Origin: an uncultured Flavobacteriales bacterium
GTDB taxonomy: Bacteria > Bacteroidota > Bacteroidia > Flavobacteriales_F > PHOS-HE28
NCBI GenBank assembly: GCA_937872175.1
Contig: CALMPI010000043.1
Location: 1-64,000, forward strand
Direction of reading: 5' to 3'
Length of the DNA stretch: 64,000 nt
Positions within the stretch are counted from its first letter, which is position 1. Every line of letters starts with the position of its first letter. Under the pieces are notes generated by a model. The model was given only the letters and a program-made list of their open reading frames with translations. It did no database searches and had not been told where the DNA came from. Both the position numbers and the translations under genes were made by a program. Shown here in pieces: positions 24,746 through 34,700 of the stretch.

Positions 24746-25888
24746 ATGCGCATCTCCTCCAAGCTCCCCCACGTCGGCACCACCATCTTCACGGTGATGA
24801 GCAAGCTCGCGCAGGAGTGCGGTGCCATCAACCTGAGCCAGGGCTTCCCCGACTTCCCCATCGACAGCAGGCTCATCGATCTGGTGGACAAGGCCATGCG
24901 GGCCGGGTACAACCAGTATGCGCCCATGCCGGGCCTGCCGGCCTTGCGCGAGGCCATCGCGGCCAAGGTGCAGCGGCTGTACGGCTTCAACTATGACCCG
25001 GACACGGAGGTGACGGTGACAGCGGGTGGTACACAGGCCATCTTCACGGCCCTGGGGGCGGTCGTCCATCCAGGCGATGAGGTGATCATCATCGACCCTG
25101 CCTATGACTGCTACGCGCCCACGGTGGAGCTGTTCGGCGGCAGGCCCGTGCATGTGCGCCTGGGTGCGGACATGAAGTTCGATGCGGGAGCGGTGAAGGA
25201 GGCCATCACGCCCCGCACCCGCATGCTGATGATCAACACGCCGCACAACCCGGCAGGCACCATCCTGCGCGATGCGGACATGCTGCAGATCGCCGACATG
25301 CTGCGGGGCACTGACATCCTCCTGCTGAGCGACGAGGTGTATGAGCACCTGGTCTTCGATGGTGAGCCCCACGCTTCAGCGATCAACTATTCGGAGCTGC
25401 GCGATCGCGCCTTCGTCATCTTCAGCTTCGGCAAGGTGTTCCACGCCACCGGCTGGAAGATGGGTTATGCCATGGCCCCGAAGGCCATGATGGCCGAGTT
25501 CCGCAAGGTGCACCAGTTCAACGTGTTCAGCGCGAACACACCGATGCAGCATGCCTTGGCGGCCTACATGCAGGAGCCTGCGAATTACGAGCAGGTGTCG
25601 GCCTTCTACCAGGCCAAGCGAGATCGCTTCGCGGCCGGCATGCGCGGTTCACGGTTCAAGCTGCTGTCCTGCGAGGGCTCGTACTTCCAGACGGCGGACT
25701 ACAGTGCGATCAGTGACGAGGGCGACCGGGCTTTCGCAGAGCGTGTGGCGCGGGAGCATGGTGTGGCCAGCATCCCCCTCTCGCCCTTTTACAAGGACCC
25801 GCCACCCGGTCTGCGGCTGCTGCGCTTCTGCTTCGCCAAGCAGGACGCTACCTTGGACGCAGCGATCGAGAAGCTATGCAGGATCTGA
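24746..25888 (+). CDS. PLP-dependent aminotransferase (methionine/glutamine transaminase type)
   Basis: The 380-residue protein is a fold-type I class I/II aminotransferase of the KAT/methionine aminotransferase group. It opens SKLPHVGTTIFTVMSKLA, has GYNQYAPMPGLPALREAI, NTPHNPAGT, LLLSDEVYEHLVF, and PLP-binding Lys230 in SFGKVFHATGWKMGY. The last 13 nt overlap an omega-amidase-like gene. This pairing fits the glutamine transaminase pathway, in which glutamine donates the amino group to 2-oxo-4-methylthiobutyrate (methionine salvage) and the amidase removes the resulting 2-oxoglutaramate. ATG 24746 matches the family start. A decayed copy of its 5' end lies upstream of the toxin-antitoxin pair. 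Confidence 0.9.
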   Translation: MRISSKLPHVGTTIFTVMSKLAQECGAINLSQGFPDFPIDSRLIDLVDKAMRAGYNQYAPMPGLPALREAIAAKVQRLYGFNYDPDTEVTVTAGGTQAIFTALGAVVHPGDEVIIIDPAYDCYAPTVELFGGRPVHVRLGADMKFDAGAVKEAITPRTRMLMINTPHNPAGTILRDADMLQIADMLRGTDILLLSDEVYEHLVFDGEPHASAINYSELRDRAFVIFSFGKVFHATGWKMGYAMAPKAMMAEFRKVHQFNVFSANTPMQHALAAYMQEPANYEQVSAFYQAKRDRFAAGMRGSRFKLLSCEGSYFQTADYSAISDEGDRAFAERVAREHGVASIPLSPFYKDPPPGLRLLRFCFAKQDATLDAAIEKLCRI

Positions 25889-26655
25889 GGGTCACGCTGG
25901 TGCAGAGCATGCTCCATTGGGAGGATGCGGCCGCGAACCGGGATATGTTCAGCGAAAAGCTCGCTGGAACGATCGGCATGACCGACCTTGTCGTGCTGCC
26001 GGAGATGTTCACGACGGGCTTCAGCATGCGCAGTGGTGAGCTGGCCGAGACCCCGGAGGGTCCCACTGTGGACTGGATGCGAACGCAGGCCGCCACGCTG
26101 GATGCGGCCCTCTATGGGAGCGTGATCATTGCCGAGGGCGGCCACCGGTTCAACCGCGGGCTTTTCGTGAAGCCCGACGGGCAGGTCACGGTGTATGACA
26201 AGCGGCACCTCTTCCGCTTCGCGAACGAGACGGACCATTACAGCCCGGGCCTTGAGCGGGTGGTGGTGGAGTGGCGGGGATGGCGGCTGTTGCTGCAGAT
26301 CTGCTTCGACCTGCGCTTCCCGGTGTTCGCGCGCAACCGCGGCGACTACGATGCCATCCTGTACGTCGCGAACTGGCCGGAGGCGCGGCGCTATCCGTGG
26401 AGCCAGTTGCTCATCGCGCGCGCCATCGAGAACCAGTGCTACGTGGCCGGGGTCAATCGTGTGGGCATGGACGGCAAGGGCATCCACTACAGCGGCGACA
26501 GTGTGGTGATCGGTCCCCGTGGGGCTGCGGTGGTCGCTGTGGAGCCCTCCCAGGAGGGCGTGGCGACCGCCATCCTTGATCGGGCGGAGCTGGAGGACTT
26601 CCGGGCGAAGTTCCCGGTGGCCCTGGAGGCTGATGCGTTCGAACTGCGCCTCTGA
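25876..26655 (+). CDS. Nitrilase-family omega-amidase (YafV-like)
   Basis: The 259-residue protein has the nitrilase catalytic triad: Glu43 in LPEMFTTGF, Lys109 in YDKRHLF and Cys143 in QICFDLRFP. The short length and FANETDHYSPG segment match the omega-amidase/YafV branch, which hydrolyses 2-oxoglutaramate or 2-oxosuccinamate. It overlaps the upstream aminotransferase by 13 nt, indicating co-translation and a shared pathway: clearing the 2-oxoglutaramate made when glutamine is the amino donor. The substrate is inferred from family and context. It is cytoplasmic, and its stop lies 5 nt before a convergent stop. Confidence 0.88.
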   Translation: MQDLRVTLVQSMLHWEDAAANRDMFSEKLAGTIGMTDLVVLPEMFTTGFSMRSGELAETPEGPTVDWMRTQAATLDAALYGSVIIAEGGHRFNRGLFVKPDGQVTVYDKRHLFRFANETDHYSPGLERVVVEWRGWRLLLQICFDLRFPVFARNRGDYDAILYVANWPEARRYPWSQLLIARAIENQCYVAGVNRVGMDGKGIHYSGDSVVIGPRGAAVVAVEPSQEGVATAILDRAELEDFRAKFPVALEADAFELRL

Positions 26656-26660
26656 TCGGG

Positions 26661-29600
26661 TCAGCGCATGACCGTCACGTGCCCCATGCGCTCCTGTTCC
26701 ATGCCCACGCCACCCTGCTCGTCGTCCACGAAGCGGTAGCGCATCTTCCACACATAGACCTCGTTGGGGACCTCCGCACCATGTGCGGTGCCGTCCCATT
26801 GGTCCGTGGGGCTGTTGGTCTGCCACAGCACTCCCCCCCAGCGATCGAACACGATCAGTTCCATCGTGGCCACGTTCTTGCCCACCGGCCCCCAGGTGTC
26901 GTTGATGCCATCGGCGTTGGGCGTGAAGGTGTTCGGCACATAGATGCTCGCCGGGCAGAACTCGTTCACCTTCACCGAGTCGCGCAGCCCACAGTTGAAC
27001 GTGTTGGTGATGTCGACGAAGTACCAGCCGTACGCGCCGGCAAGGATGATCTGCGCGGTCTCCCCCGAACTCCAGTCGAAGCGGGAGCCCGGATTCCCGG
27101 CATCGATCACCACGAAGTGCGGCTCCTCGTCCAGGCAGGTGAAGACCTGATGTACCGGTATGCTGCTCGGACGCGGATTGAAGCCGGTCACCACGGCGTC
27201 GCTCACGCTGCAATATCCATTGTCCACCGTGACGCTGTAGGTGCCGTTCTGGATCACGTCGATGGTCCGTGTAGCAGCCCCCGTGCTCCACGCGTAAGTG
27301 GCTCCCGGGTTCCCGGCATCGAGCGTCAGTACATCGCCCTGGCAGAGGGCCGTATCCGGACCGAGGTCCACCACCGGCCAGGCCACAAAGCTCACCACGG
27401 CGCTGAAGGTCGTGCTGCAGCCCTGGGGTGTGGTCACCTGCACCGTGTACGTGCCGGCCGTTGTGGGCGTGATGGTGCGTGTGATCGCCCCCGTGCTCCA
27501 CGCGTAGGTGCTTCCGGGATTGCCTGCGTCGAGCAGGACCACTTCGCCGGTACACTCGGTGGCATCGGTCAGCACATCAACCGGTCCGTCCAGCACGGTC
27601 AAGGTCACACTGTCCGAGGTCTGGCACGCGAGGTTGCTGACGGTCACCCCGTAGATGCCGCTCTGTGCGGGACTGATCGTCTGTGCCGTGGCGCCGGTGC
27701 TCCACTGGTAGGTGCTGCCCGGATTGCCGGCATCCAGCAGGACACCCAGGCCGGTGCATATCGTGGTGTCGGGCCCCAGGTCGACCACCGGAGGATCCAC
27801 CAAGATGACCTGTGCGTCGAAGGTGCCGCTGCAGCCCTGTGGGTTGGTCACCTGCACGCTGTAAAGACCGCTAGCGGACACGGTGATCGACTGGCCCGTC
27901 GCATTGGTGCTCCAAAGGTGACTGCTGCCCGCGTTGCCGGCGTCCAGTGTGACCGGTGCGGTGGAACAGGCCGTGATGTCCTGCAAGAGGTCCACGGGAG
28001 CCGGGGCGAAGGTGAGCGTGACCGTATCCGCGCTGACGCAGCCCTGCGGGCTCGTTGCGGTGGCAGTGTAGGTGCCGCTGCCCGTCGCTTGGAACTGCTG
28101 CCCGGTGCTGCCATTGCCCCACACCACGGTGCTGCCCGGGCTGTTGGCCTGAATGGTGAACGAGGCGGACCCGCAGACCAGGCTGTCCGGCCCCAGGTCG
28201 AGCGCGGGCAACGCGTTCAGTGCGACGTTGAAGGTCTTGGTGGTCTGGCAGCCCTGGGCGTCGGTGATCTCCACCACGTAGGTGCCGGTCGCGTTCACGG
28301 AGACCGTCTGGGTCGTCGGGCCGTGCGTCCAGTCGTAGGTGCTTCCCGGGAACCCGGCGTCGAGAACAAGGCTCTGTCCGATGCAACCTGCGACGCTCAC
28401 CGGGTTCACCATGCTGTCGAACGCGTCGGTGATGCGCACCGAATCCGTCACGGAGCATCCGTTGGCGTCCGTGATGGTGACCTGGAAGAGCATCGTGGTG
28501 TCGGCCATCACCGTCGGCGCCGCGATGGTTCCGGAGTTGAGCAGGAAGGCCGGGGTCCAGGCGATGGTGAACGGTGCGGGCACGTTGTGCTGCACATCGA
28601 GCTGGAAGCCCAGTGCGTTGCACAGGGTGGTGTCCTCCGTGGCCGCGATGCTGTACGCCGTGGTCACCGCGATGGTGATCGAGGCCTGGGTGCTGCAGCC
28701 GGTCTGCGTGTCCGTGAGGGTGGCCGTGTAGGTGGTCGTCCCGCTTGGCGTGGCCACAGGGTTCGGGGCGGTGGCGCTGCTGAGGCTGCCGGCGTTGTTC
28801 CAGAGGATCTGCAGGTTCCCGGTCCCCTGCATCACGGCGTTCAACTGGCTGCTCTCCCCCTGGCACAGCGTGAGGTCACTGGCGCTGAGGATCAACGCCA
28901 ATTGCGGGCCAACGGTCACGGTCACCGCATCGCTCGCCGTGCATCCGATGCTGCTGGTGGCCGTGGCGGTGTAGGTCGTGGTGGCGGTGGGGCTGGCCAT
29001 GGGCGCGGCGATGGTCGTGCTGTTCAGGCTTCCGTTGTTCGGGGCCCAGCTCCATTGGATGCCCTGGCCCGAACTGGCGGTGGCCTGCAGCTGGGTCTGC
29101 CCGCCACCGCAGAGCAACACATCATTTCCAGCGTCGATGGTGAAGGCCGGGGCCACCTGCACGAACACCGGATCGCTGACCGTGCATCCCGTTCCGCTGG
29201 TGGCCTCCACGGTGTACCAGGTGTCGGCCAGGGGTGTGGCCACCGGGCTTGCGCTGGTCGGATCGTTCAGCGTGGCACCTGGCGACCACAGGAGCGGCAC
29301 CCCGGTGTTGTCCACGCGGGTGAGCGTCACATTGTCCAATGCCCATACATCCTGTGCGGCACCGCTGTTGACCAGCTGGCGCCAGCGGAAGTGCGTGGCG
29401 GCGGACCATGCGGCCTGTGGGATGGCCAGGGTAAGCGGGGTGAAGGCGGGGTATTGCGACTCGTTCAAGGTTTGGATCACCGTCCAGGCCACCCCGTTCA
29501 AGCTGTATTCCACCACGACGTCCTCGCCGGGTTCGGCACCGTCACAGGGTGCCGTGCCGCCCGAGATCCATAGGCTGAAGATCAGGTTGCCGCCCTGGGG

Positions 29601-31664
29601 CACGCTGACGGGGGTGCTGCGTGCCTGCCTCGTGCCCGCTCCATTGAACAGGAGCGCGTTGCCGTTGACCGCCCCGCAGGTGCCGCTCACGCCACCGCCC
29701 TGCACCTGGGCCCACATCGCCGAGGTGCTGTTGTCCAGCGGATCGAAGCCGATCACCCGCTGCGTGCGGGTGCCCAGCTGCACCGCATCGCCCAGGCAGA
29801 CGATGCTGTCGGCGGTGGTGGCCTCCACACTGTGCACCGTGTTCGGTGTCACCTGAACGAGCACACTGTCGGTGGCGCTGCCGCAGCCCAGTGGGCTGGT
29901 CACGTTCAGCTTGAACCACGTGGTGGTCATGGGATAGGCCACAGGGTCGGGGATGGTGGGATCGCTCACCAGGGCCGCCGGTGTCCAGTACAGTGAATAG
30001 GCGTTGGGGTCGAGGTTCGGCGTGGCGCCGAGCTGCACGGGCTGGTACTGGCAGATCTGGGCCGTGTTCGCTCCGTTGGCCGTGGCCTCCACCGACACGG
30101 GCACCTCGATACCGACGTGGAACGTGAACTCCACGGGACAAGTGGATCCCGGTGCCGTGCCGGAGACCGTGTACGTGTCGTTGGTGGTGGGGGTGAACGA
30201 GTAGCTCAGCCCGTTGGCGAGCACCACCCCCGGTGCGCTGGCGGCCTCCCACTGCGGGTTGTCCATGGGCTCGGGCGAGGTCAACGTCACCGGTCCGTTC
30301 ACGCACAGCAGCGAGTCCTGCACCACCACCGGTACCTCGGTGGCGTTGGCGTTGAACGCATAGCTCTCGCCCGTGCCGAAGCCGGTGGCGTACACATGGA
30401 TGCCCTGTGGGGCGGTGACGCGGTGCGTGCCCGAGGTGATCGTGCGGCTGGCATGCGACCAGGTGGGGCACGTGGCGAAGGCCGTGAAGCTGCCTGCCGG
30501 TACTGCTGTGCCATCCACGGCCACCTGGCCCACCACGGCGGTGGGCACCACCAGTTCCACCCGGTGGCCGGTGATCTGCGGTGAACTCACCGTGCTGAAG
30601 GTGGTGGAGGTGGTGGTGCGGTCGTCCGGTTCGATCACCACCATCGAGGGGTCGCCCGCGTTGGCGCAGTTGTACCCTTCATAGATCACGACCACCGAGA
30701 CGGGCGCCGACGCGTTGATGCACGCGGTGCCTGCAAGTCCGTTCAGTTCGTGGGCCTGGCCGGCATTCAGGGAGATGGGCGCGCCTCCGTTCACGGTGAC
30801 GCTGGTGCCGTTCTGGCCGGCAAGGACGCGTACGGTCGCATTGGAGATCCCGCCGGGCAGGAAGGTCTTGAACGAGGTGCCCCAGCGCTCCAGTGGGAGC
30901 ATCTGCTCCACCACGTGGTCGCAGGCCGGGCAGCCCACCGGCACGTTGGCGCACATGCTTCCGCTGAGCACCACGAAGGGACGGCAGGGACCGCTCGCCG
31001 CTGTGGCCCGGACGCGCGTGCCCGTGAGGTCCAGCGACGACAGGGCCGATTGCACCTGATAGCTCTGGCCCTCGTCGAGCATCACCGTGAAGGGGACGCC
31101 TGCGGGCCGCCCCCCGGCGGTGTTCACGCTGGGGGTGATCTCCACTTCCGTGTCATCGGTGGTGGCCACGATGAGCAGCTCGCTCTTGTAGAATTCGTTG
31201 AACCCGGGGAGTCCCCGGTAGGCCTCGGCGAAATAGTCGGTGCCCAGCGCTTCCACCGGAAGCACCTGGGTGCCATCATGGGTGTAGCTCTGGTAGCTCA
31301 CCGCAGTGACGGCCACGGGTGCGACCGCCTGGATCCGGACCCCTTTTCCGGTCACTGTTTCGGAGCCGACGTGCTCGGCGGTGTTGGGGACGTTCACCTG
31401 CACGACCCCGTTCGCCGGAACACTGAAGGCCTGGCTCCAGCCGGTCTGGGGAATGCTCACCGTGCCACTGGTGGCGGAGGGCGCGCTGATGTACAACCGC
31501 GTCTCCTGGGCACCATAGGCGTTCTGCATGAAGCCGGTCCACAGGTCCGTGCCGAGGGTCGGCATCGGGCCGTTCACCTGGGCCGATGCACTGCTCAGAC
31601 ACAGGACGACAAGGCCGACGACCAGTGCCGGGCGCATGTGCAGGAAGGGGGTTCGGGCGGTCAT
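26661..31664 (-). CDS. Giant surface protein: IgGFc-binding-like, jelly-roll, DAGNPGS repeats, gliding-motility C-terminal domain
   Basis: The 1667-residue protein has a signal peptide ending near SSASAQ. An IgGFc-binding-like N-terminal region covers about 35-330 (TDLWTGFMQNAYG, VTAVSYQSYTHDGTQVLPVEALGTDY, TTDDTEVEITPS). Ig-like stretches follow, then a reelin-like jelly-roll at about 640-780 (MWAQVQGGGVSGTCG, VVVEYSLNGVAW, FRWRQL). Seven ~70-residue units centred on LDAGNPGSTYxWSTG occupy about 1100-1530. A CHU_C gliding-motility C-terminal domain closes it (YVPNTFTPNADGINDTW, VFDRWGGVLWQ), marking type B T9SS export. It is probably a cell-surface adhesin. The frame opens with GTG at 31670, but ATG 31664 or 31637 is more likely. 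Its paralogue lies directly upstream. Confidence 0.85.
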   Translation of the reverse strand: MTARTPFLHMRPALVVGLVVLCLSSASAQVNGPMPTLGTDLWTGFMQNAYGAQETRLYISAPSATSGTVSIPQTGWSQAFSVPANGVVQVNVPNTAEHVGSETVTGKGVRIQAVAPVAVTAVSYQSYTHDGTQVLPVEALGTDYFAEAYRGLPGFNEFYKSELLIVATTDDTEVEITPSVNTAGGRPAGVPFTVMLDEGQSYQVQSALSSLDLTGTRVRATAASGPCRPFVVLSGSMCANVPVGCPACDHVVEQMLPLERWGTSFKTFLPGGISNATVRVLAGQNGTSVTVNGGAPISLNAGQAHELNGLAGTACINASAPVSVVVIYEGYNCANAGDPSMVVIEPDDRTTTSTTFSTVSSPQITGHRVELVVPTAVVGQVAVDGTAVPAGSFTAFATCPTWSHASRTITSGTHRVTAPQGIHVYATGFGTGESYAFNANATEVPVVVQDSLLCVNGPVTLTSPEPMDNPQWEAASAPGVVLANGLSYSFTPTTNDTYTVSGTAPGSTCPVEFTFHVGIEVPVSVEATANGANTAQICQYQPVQLGATPNLDPNAYSLYWTPAALVSDPTIPDPVAYPMTTTWFKLNVTSPLGCGSATDSVLVQVTPNTVHSVEATTADSIVCLGDAVQLGTRTQRVIGFDPLDNSTSAMWAQVQGGGVSGTCGAVNGNALLFNGAGTRQARSTPVSVPQGGNLIFSLWISGGTAPCDGAEPGEDVVVEYSLNGVAWTVIQTLNESQYPAFTPLTLAIPQAAWSAATHFRWRQLVNSGAAQDVWALDNVTLTRVDNTGVPLLWSPGATLNDPTSASPVATPLADTWYTVEATSGTGCTVSDPVFVQVAPAFTIDAGNDVLLCGGGQTQLQATASSGQGIQWSWAPNNGSLNSTTIAAPMASPTATTTYTATATSSIGCTASDAVTVTVGPQLALILSASDLTLCQGESSQLNAVMQGTGNLQILWNNAGSLSSATAPNPVATPSGTTTYTATLTDTQTGCSTQASITIAVTTAYSIAATEDTTLCNALGFQLDVQHNVPAPFTIAWTPAFLLNSGTIAAPTVMADTTMLFQVTITDANGCSVTDSVRITDAFDSMVNPVSVAGCIGQSLVLDAGFPGSTYDWTHGPTTQTVSVNATGTYVVEITDAQGCQTTKTFNVALNALPALDLGPDSLVCGSASFTIQANSPGSTVVWGNGSTGQQFQATGSGTYTATATSPQGCVSADTVTLTFAPAPVDLLQDITACSTAPVTLDAGNAGSSHLWSTNATGQSITVSASGLYSVQVTNPQGCSGTFDAQVILVDPPVVDLGPDTTICTGLGVLLDAGNPGSTYQWSTGATAQTISPAQSGIYGVTVSNLACQTSDSVTLTVLDGPVDVLTDATECTGEVVLLDAGNPGSTYAWSTGAITRTITPTTAGTYTVQVTTPQGCSTTFSAVVSFVAWPVVDLGPDTALCQGDVLTLDAGNPGATYAWSTGAATRTIDVIQNGTYSVTVDNGYCSVSDAVVTGFNPRPSSIPVHQVFTCLDEEPHFVVIDAGNPGSRFDWSSGETAQIILAGAYGWYFVDITNTFNCGLRDSVKVNEFCPASIYVPNTFTPNADGINDTWGPVGKNVATMELIVFDRWGGVLWQTNSPTDQWDGTAHGAEVPNEVYVWKMRYRFVDDEQGGVGMEQERMGHVTVMR
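27060..28400 (-). repeat. Seven tandem coding repeats (~210 nt) in the giant surface protein
   Basis: A recurring DNA block encoding (L/I)DAGNPGSxYxW appears near 27085, 27285, 27495, 27690, 27910, 28120 and 28330, a spacing of about 200-220 nt. Each unit also has VDLGPDTxxC at its N-terminal side and ends in a GxYxVxVxxxxxC pattern. The near-identity of adjacent units suggests recent expansion or gene conversion. Confidence 0.8.
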
Positions 31665-31736
31665 GTCCACCGAAGAGCGGGGTGGTTCGCGCCGTGCATA
31701 CGGGATCCACCGGTCAAGGTTCCCGGCCTGGAACGG

Positions 31737-31765
31737 CGAAGGGCCGGGAGAACCCCGGCCCTTCG
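31737..31765. terminator. Hairpin terminator between the two giant genes
   Basis: CGAAGGGCCGGG (31737-31748) and CCCGGCCCTTCG (31754-31765) form a perfect 12-bp stem with a 5-nt loop, 20 bp after the stop of the upstream giant gene. The two giant genes are therefore probably separate transcripts. Confidence 0.8.
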
Positions 31766-31784
31766 CAGCAACGGTCGCCCGTCG

Positions 31785-34700
31785 TCAGCGGATCAGGGTC
31801 ACATGGCCCACGCTCTCCTTCTCCGCGCCGATCATGCCGTTCACGTCCTCGATGAAGCGGTACTTCAGCTTCCACACGTACACGCCGTCCTGGACGTCCG
31901 TGCCGTTGCGCTTGCCATCCCATCCCACTTCCGCATCCTTGCCGGCGAAGATCTCCTCGCCCCACCGGTCGAAGATCTTCATCTCCATGGTGGCAATGTT
32001 GTAGCCGCTCGGCATGAACAGGTCGTTCACCCCGTCACCGTCCGGCGTGAAGCTGTTCGGCACGAAGCACTGCGGAGGGCAGTACTCCACCACTTCGATC
32101 GAGTCGGTGATGGTGCAGTTCAGCGGGGTGGTGATGTCCACGATGTACCAGCCGTAGGTGTTCACCTCGATGGTCTGGGTCTCCTCGTCGGTGCTCCACA
32201 GGTAGGTGCAACCGGGGTTTCCGGCATCCAGGAGGGTTTTCTTCGGCCAGTAGTCCAGGCAGATCACCTGCTCCTCCTCGGTGATGATGTTCGGCAGGGG
32301 GTTGAAGACCACCTCCACGGTGTCGCGCGTGGTGCAATACCCGTTGAACACGTCCACCCACACCTGTTGCGTGGTGGTGACGAAGGTCGTCTGCGTCAGG
32401 GCGCCGTTGCTCCAGATGAAGGCCTGGCCGGGGTTGCCCGCGTTCAGGTCCATGGTGTCGGTGTCGCACAGCGCCGTGTCCGGACCAAGGTCCACGATGG
32501 GGAAGGGGATGATGTCGATCACCGCATCGGCGGAATCGACGCACCACGTGGGCGTGGTCACCACCACCGAGTAGGTCGCGCTCACGCTGTCCACCTGGAT
32601 GGCCTGGGTGGTCTCACCCGTGCTCCAGAGGTAGCTGCTGCCCGCGTTGCCCGCGTCCAGGGTGATCGTCTCGCTGATGCACACCGTGGTGTCGCGCAGA
32701 TCGATCACCGGCAGCGGATCGAACACGACGTTGATGCTGTCGGTGTTCACACAATCGTTCCCATCCGTCACCTCGACCCAGTACAGGTCGTTCGTGCTCA
32801 CCGTGATGGCCTGCGTGACGGCAGTGGTGTTCCACAGGTACTGGCTGCCGGGGTTGCCGGCGTCCAGGGTCCAGTTCTGTCCGATGCACAGCGAGGTGTC
32901 GGGCCCGAGGACGATCACCGGCAGGGGGTCCACCGTCACGTTGGTGGTGAAGGTGGCCTGGCAGCCGAGCGTGTCGGTGATGACCACGGTGTAGGCACCC
33001 GCCGCGGAGACGGTGATGGTCTGTGTGGTGGCGGTGGTGCTCCAGGCATACGTGCTGCCCGGGTATCCTGCATCGATCACCATGCTCTGGCCCGCGCACA
33101 GCGACGAGTCCGAGATGAAGGTGAGGTCGTCGAAAGGAACGTTGATGTTCACCGTGTCACGGGCCGAACAGCCCAGGGCATCCTGCACCACCACGATGTA
33201 CTGGGCGGTGGAGTCGAACGTGATCACCGGGTTCGCGGTGTTGGCCCCCACGAGCTGGTTCGTCGGGGTCCAGCTGATGATGGCCCCCGGCACGTTGTGC
33301 TGCACGTCAAGGACGAAGCCCACCGGATCGCAGAGCGAGGTGTCCGGGGTGGCCTCCACGACGTAGGCCGTGCTCACCGTGATGTCAATGTCCTCCGTCA
33401 ACACGCATCCGCTGATGGTGTCCGTCACGGCCAGCACATAGGTGGTGGTGGTCAACGGCGTGGCCGTGGGATCTTGCACGGTTGCGTCGCTCAACGAGCC
33501 GGCAGGCGTCCAGCTGTACACCAGGTTGGTGGTGTTGCCGGCGATGGTGGCGTCGAGCAGGGTGCTTTCCCCCTGGCACAGGTCGTCATCCGGTGTGGTG
33601 ATCGTCAGCCCCAGCAGTTGGTTCACGGTGATGGTCACGCTGTCGGTGGCGCTGCAGCCCTGGCCGGTGGTCACCGTCACGAAGTACTCCGTGGTGGTGG
33701 CCGGTGTGGCGATGGGTGATTGGACGAAGGTGGCCGAGAGCGTGCCGTTGTTCGGGGTCCATGTCCAGGTGTGGTTGGTGCCCGAGCTTGGCGCGGCGTT
33801 CAGCTGGATGCCGCCCAGGTCGCAGATCGCGGTGTCCGGGGTCATGGCGATGCTGAACGGCGCACCCACCTCGATGTATACCGAGTCCTGATAGCTGCAC
33901 TGGGTGCCGGTGAGGGTGCTCTGCACATAGTACCACCCCGTGCTGGTGGGGTAGGCCATCGGGTTGGTGATGTTCGCCGCGCTCAGGGTGGCGGCGGGCG
34001 ACCAGTTGATCGTGAGCCCCGTGGTGCCTTGGGCGCCGATGGCGACGTTGTCCAGGCTCCAGTTGTCGTTGCCGGGGCCGCTGCTGGCCAGCTGCCGCCA
34101 ACGGAAGAGGGTGGCTCCCGTCTGCGCGGCAGGGGGAATGGGGTAGCTCACCGTGGTGAAGTTCGGGTAGAGGTACTCCCAGAGGGTGGCCATCACGGTC
34201 CACGCACCACCGCCGTTCGTGGAGTATTCCAGCACCACGTCCTCGCCCGGGTCCGCATCGTCGCAGGGCGGGGCCGCCGCCCCGATCTTGATGGCGAAGC
34301 TCACACTGCCGCCATTGATCACGTTCATCGCACCCGTGGTGGCCTGCCGCGGATTCACGCCGTCGAAATAGAGCGCATCGCCGAACACCGATCCGCAGGC
34401 ATTGCTGATGGTTCCGCCCTGGATCGAGCTCCACATCGGCGAGAACACCAGGTCGAAGGGGTCCTCGGCGATGATCTGGTGCACCTGCAGGTCCAGCTGC
34501 GAGGAATCACCCAGGCACAGGGCGTCCACGGCCGTGCTGGCCTCGTAGAGCAGGATGTCGCCCTGGATCACGTCGATGTACACGCTGTCCAGGCTCACGG
34601 CGCACCCGTTCAGGGTGCTCACGCTCACATAGAACCAGCCGCTCTGCGTGGGCGTGGCGATCGGGTTCTGCAGCGATCCATCGTTCAACTGCGGGTCCGG

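Noticed and set aside
27060-28400. Possible CRISPR-like array because of regular repeats
   Set aside because: Units are ~210 nt, in frame, and encode a recognisable protein repeat; no short direct repeats with unique spacers occur anywhere in the window.
30750-33719. 989-codon plus-strand frame across both giant surface genes
   Set aside because: Crosses the terminator and two real genes; repetitive shadow of the DAGNPGS repeats.
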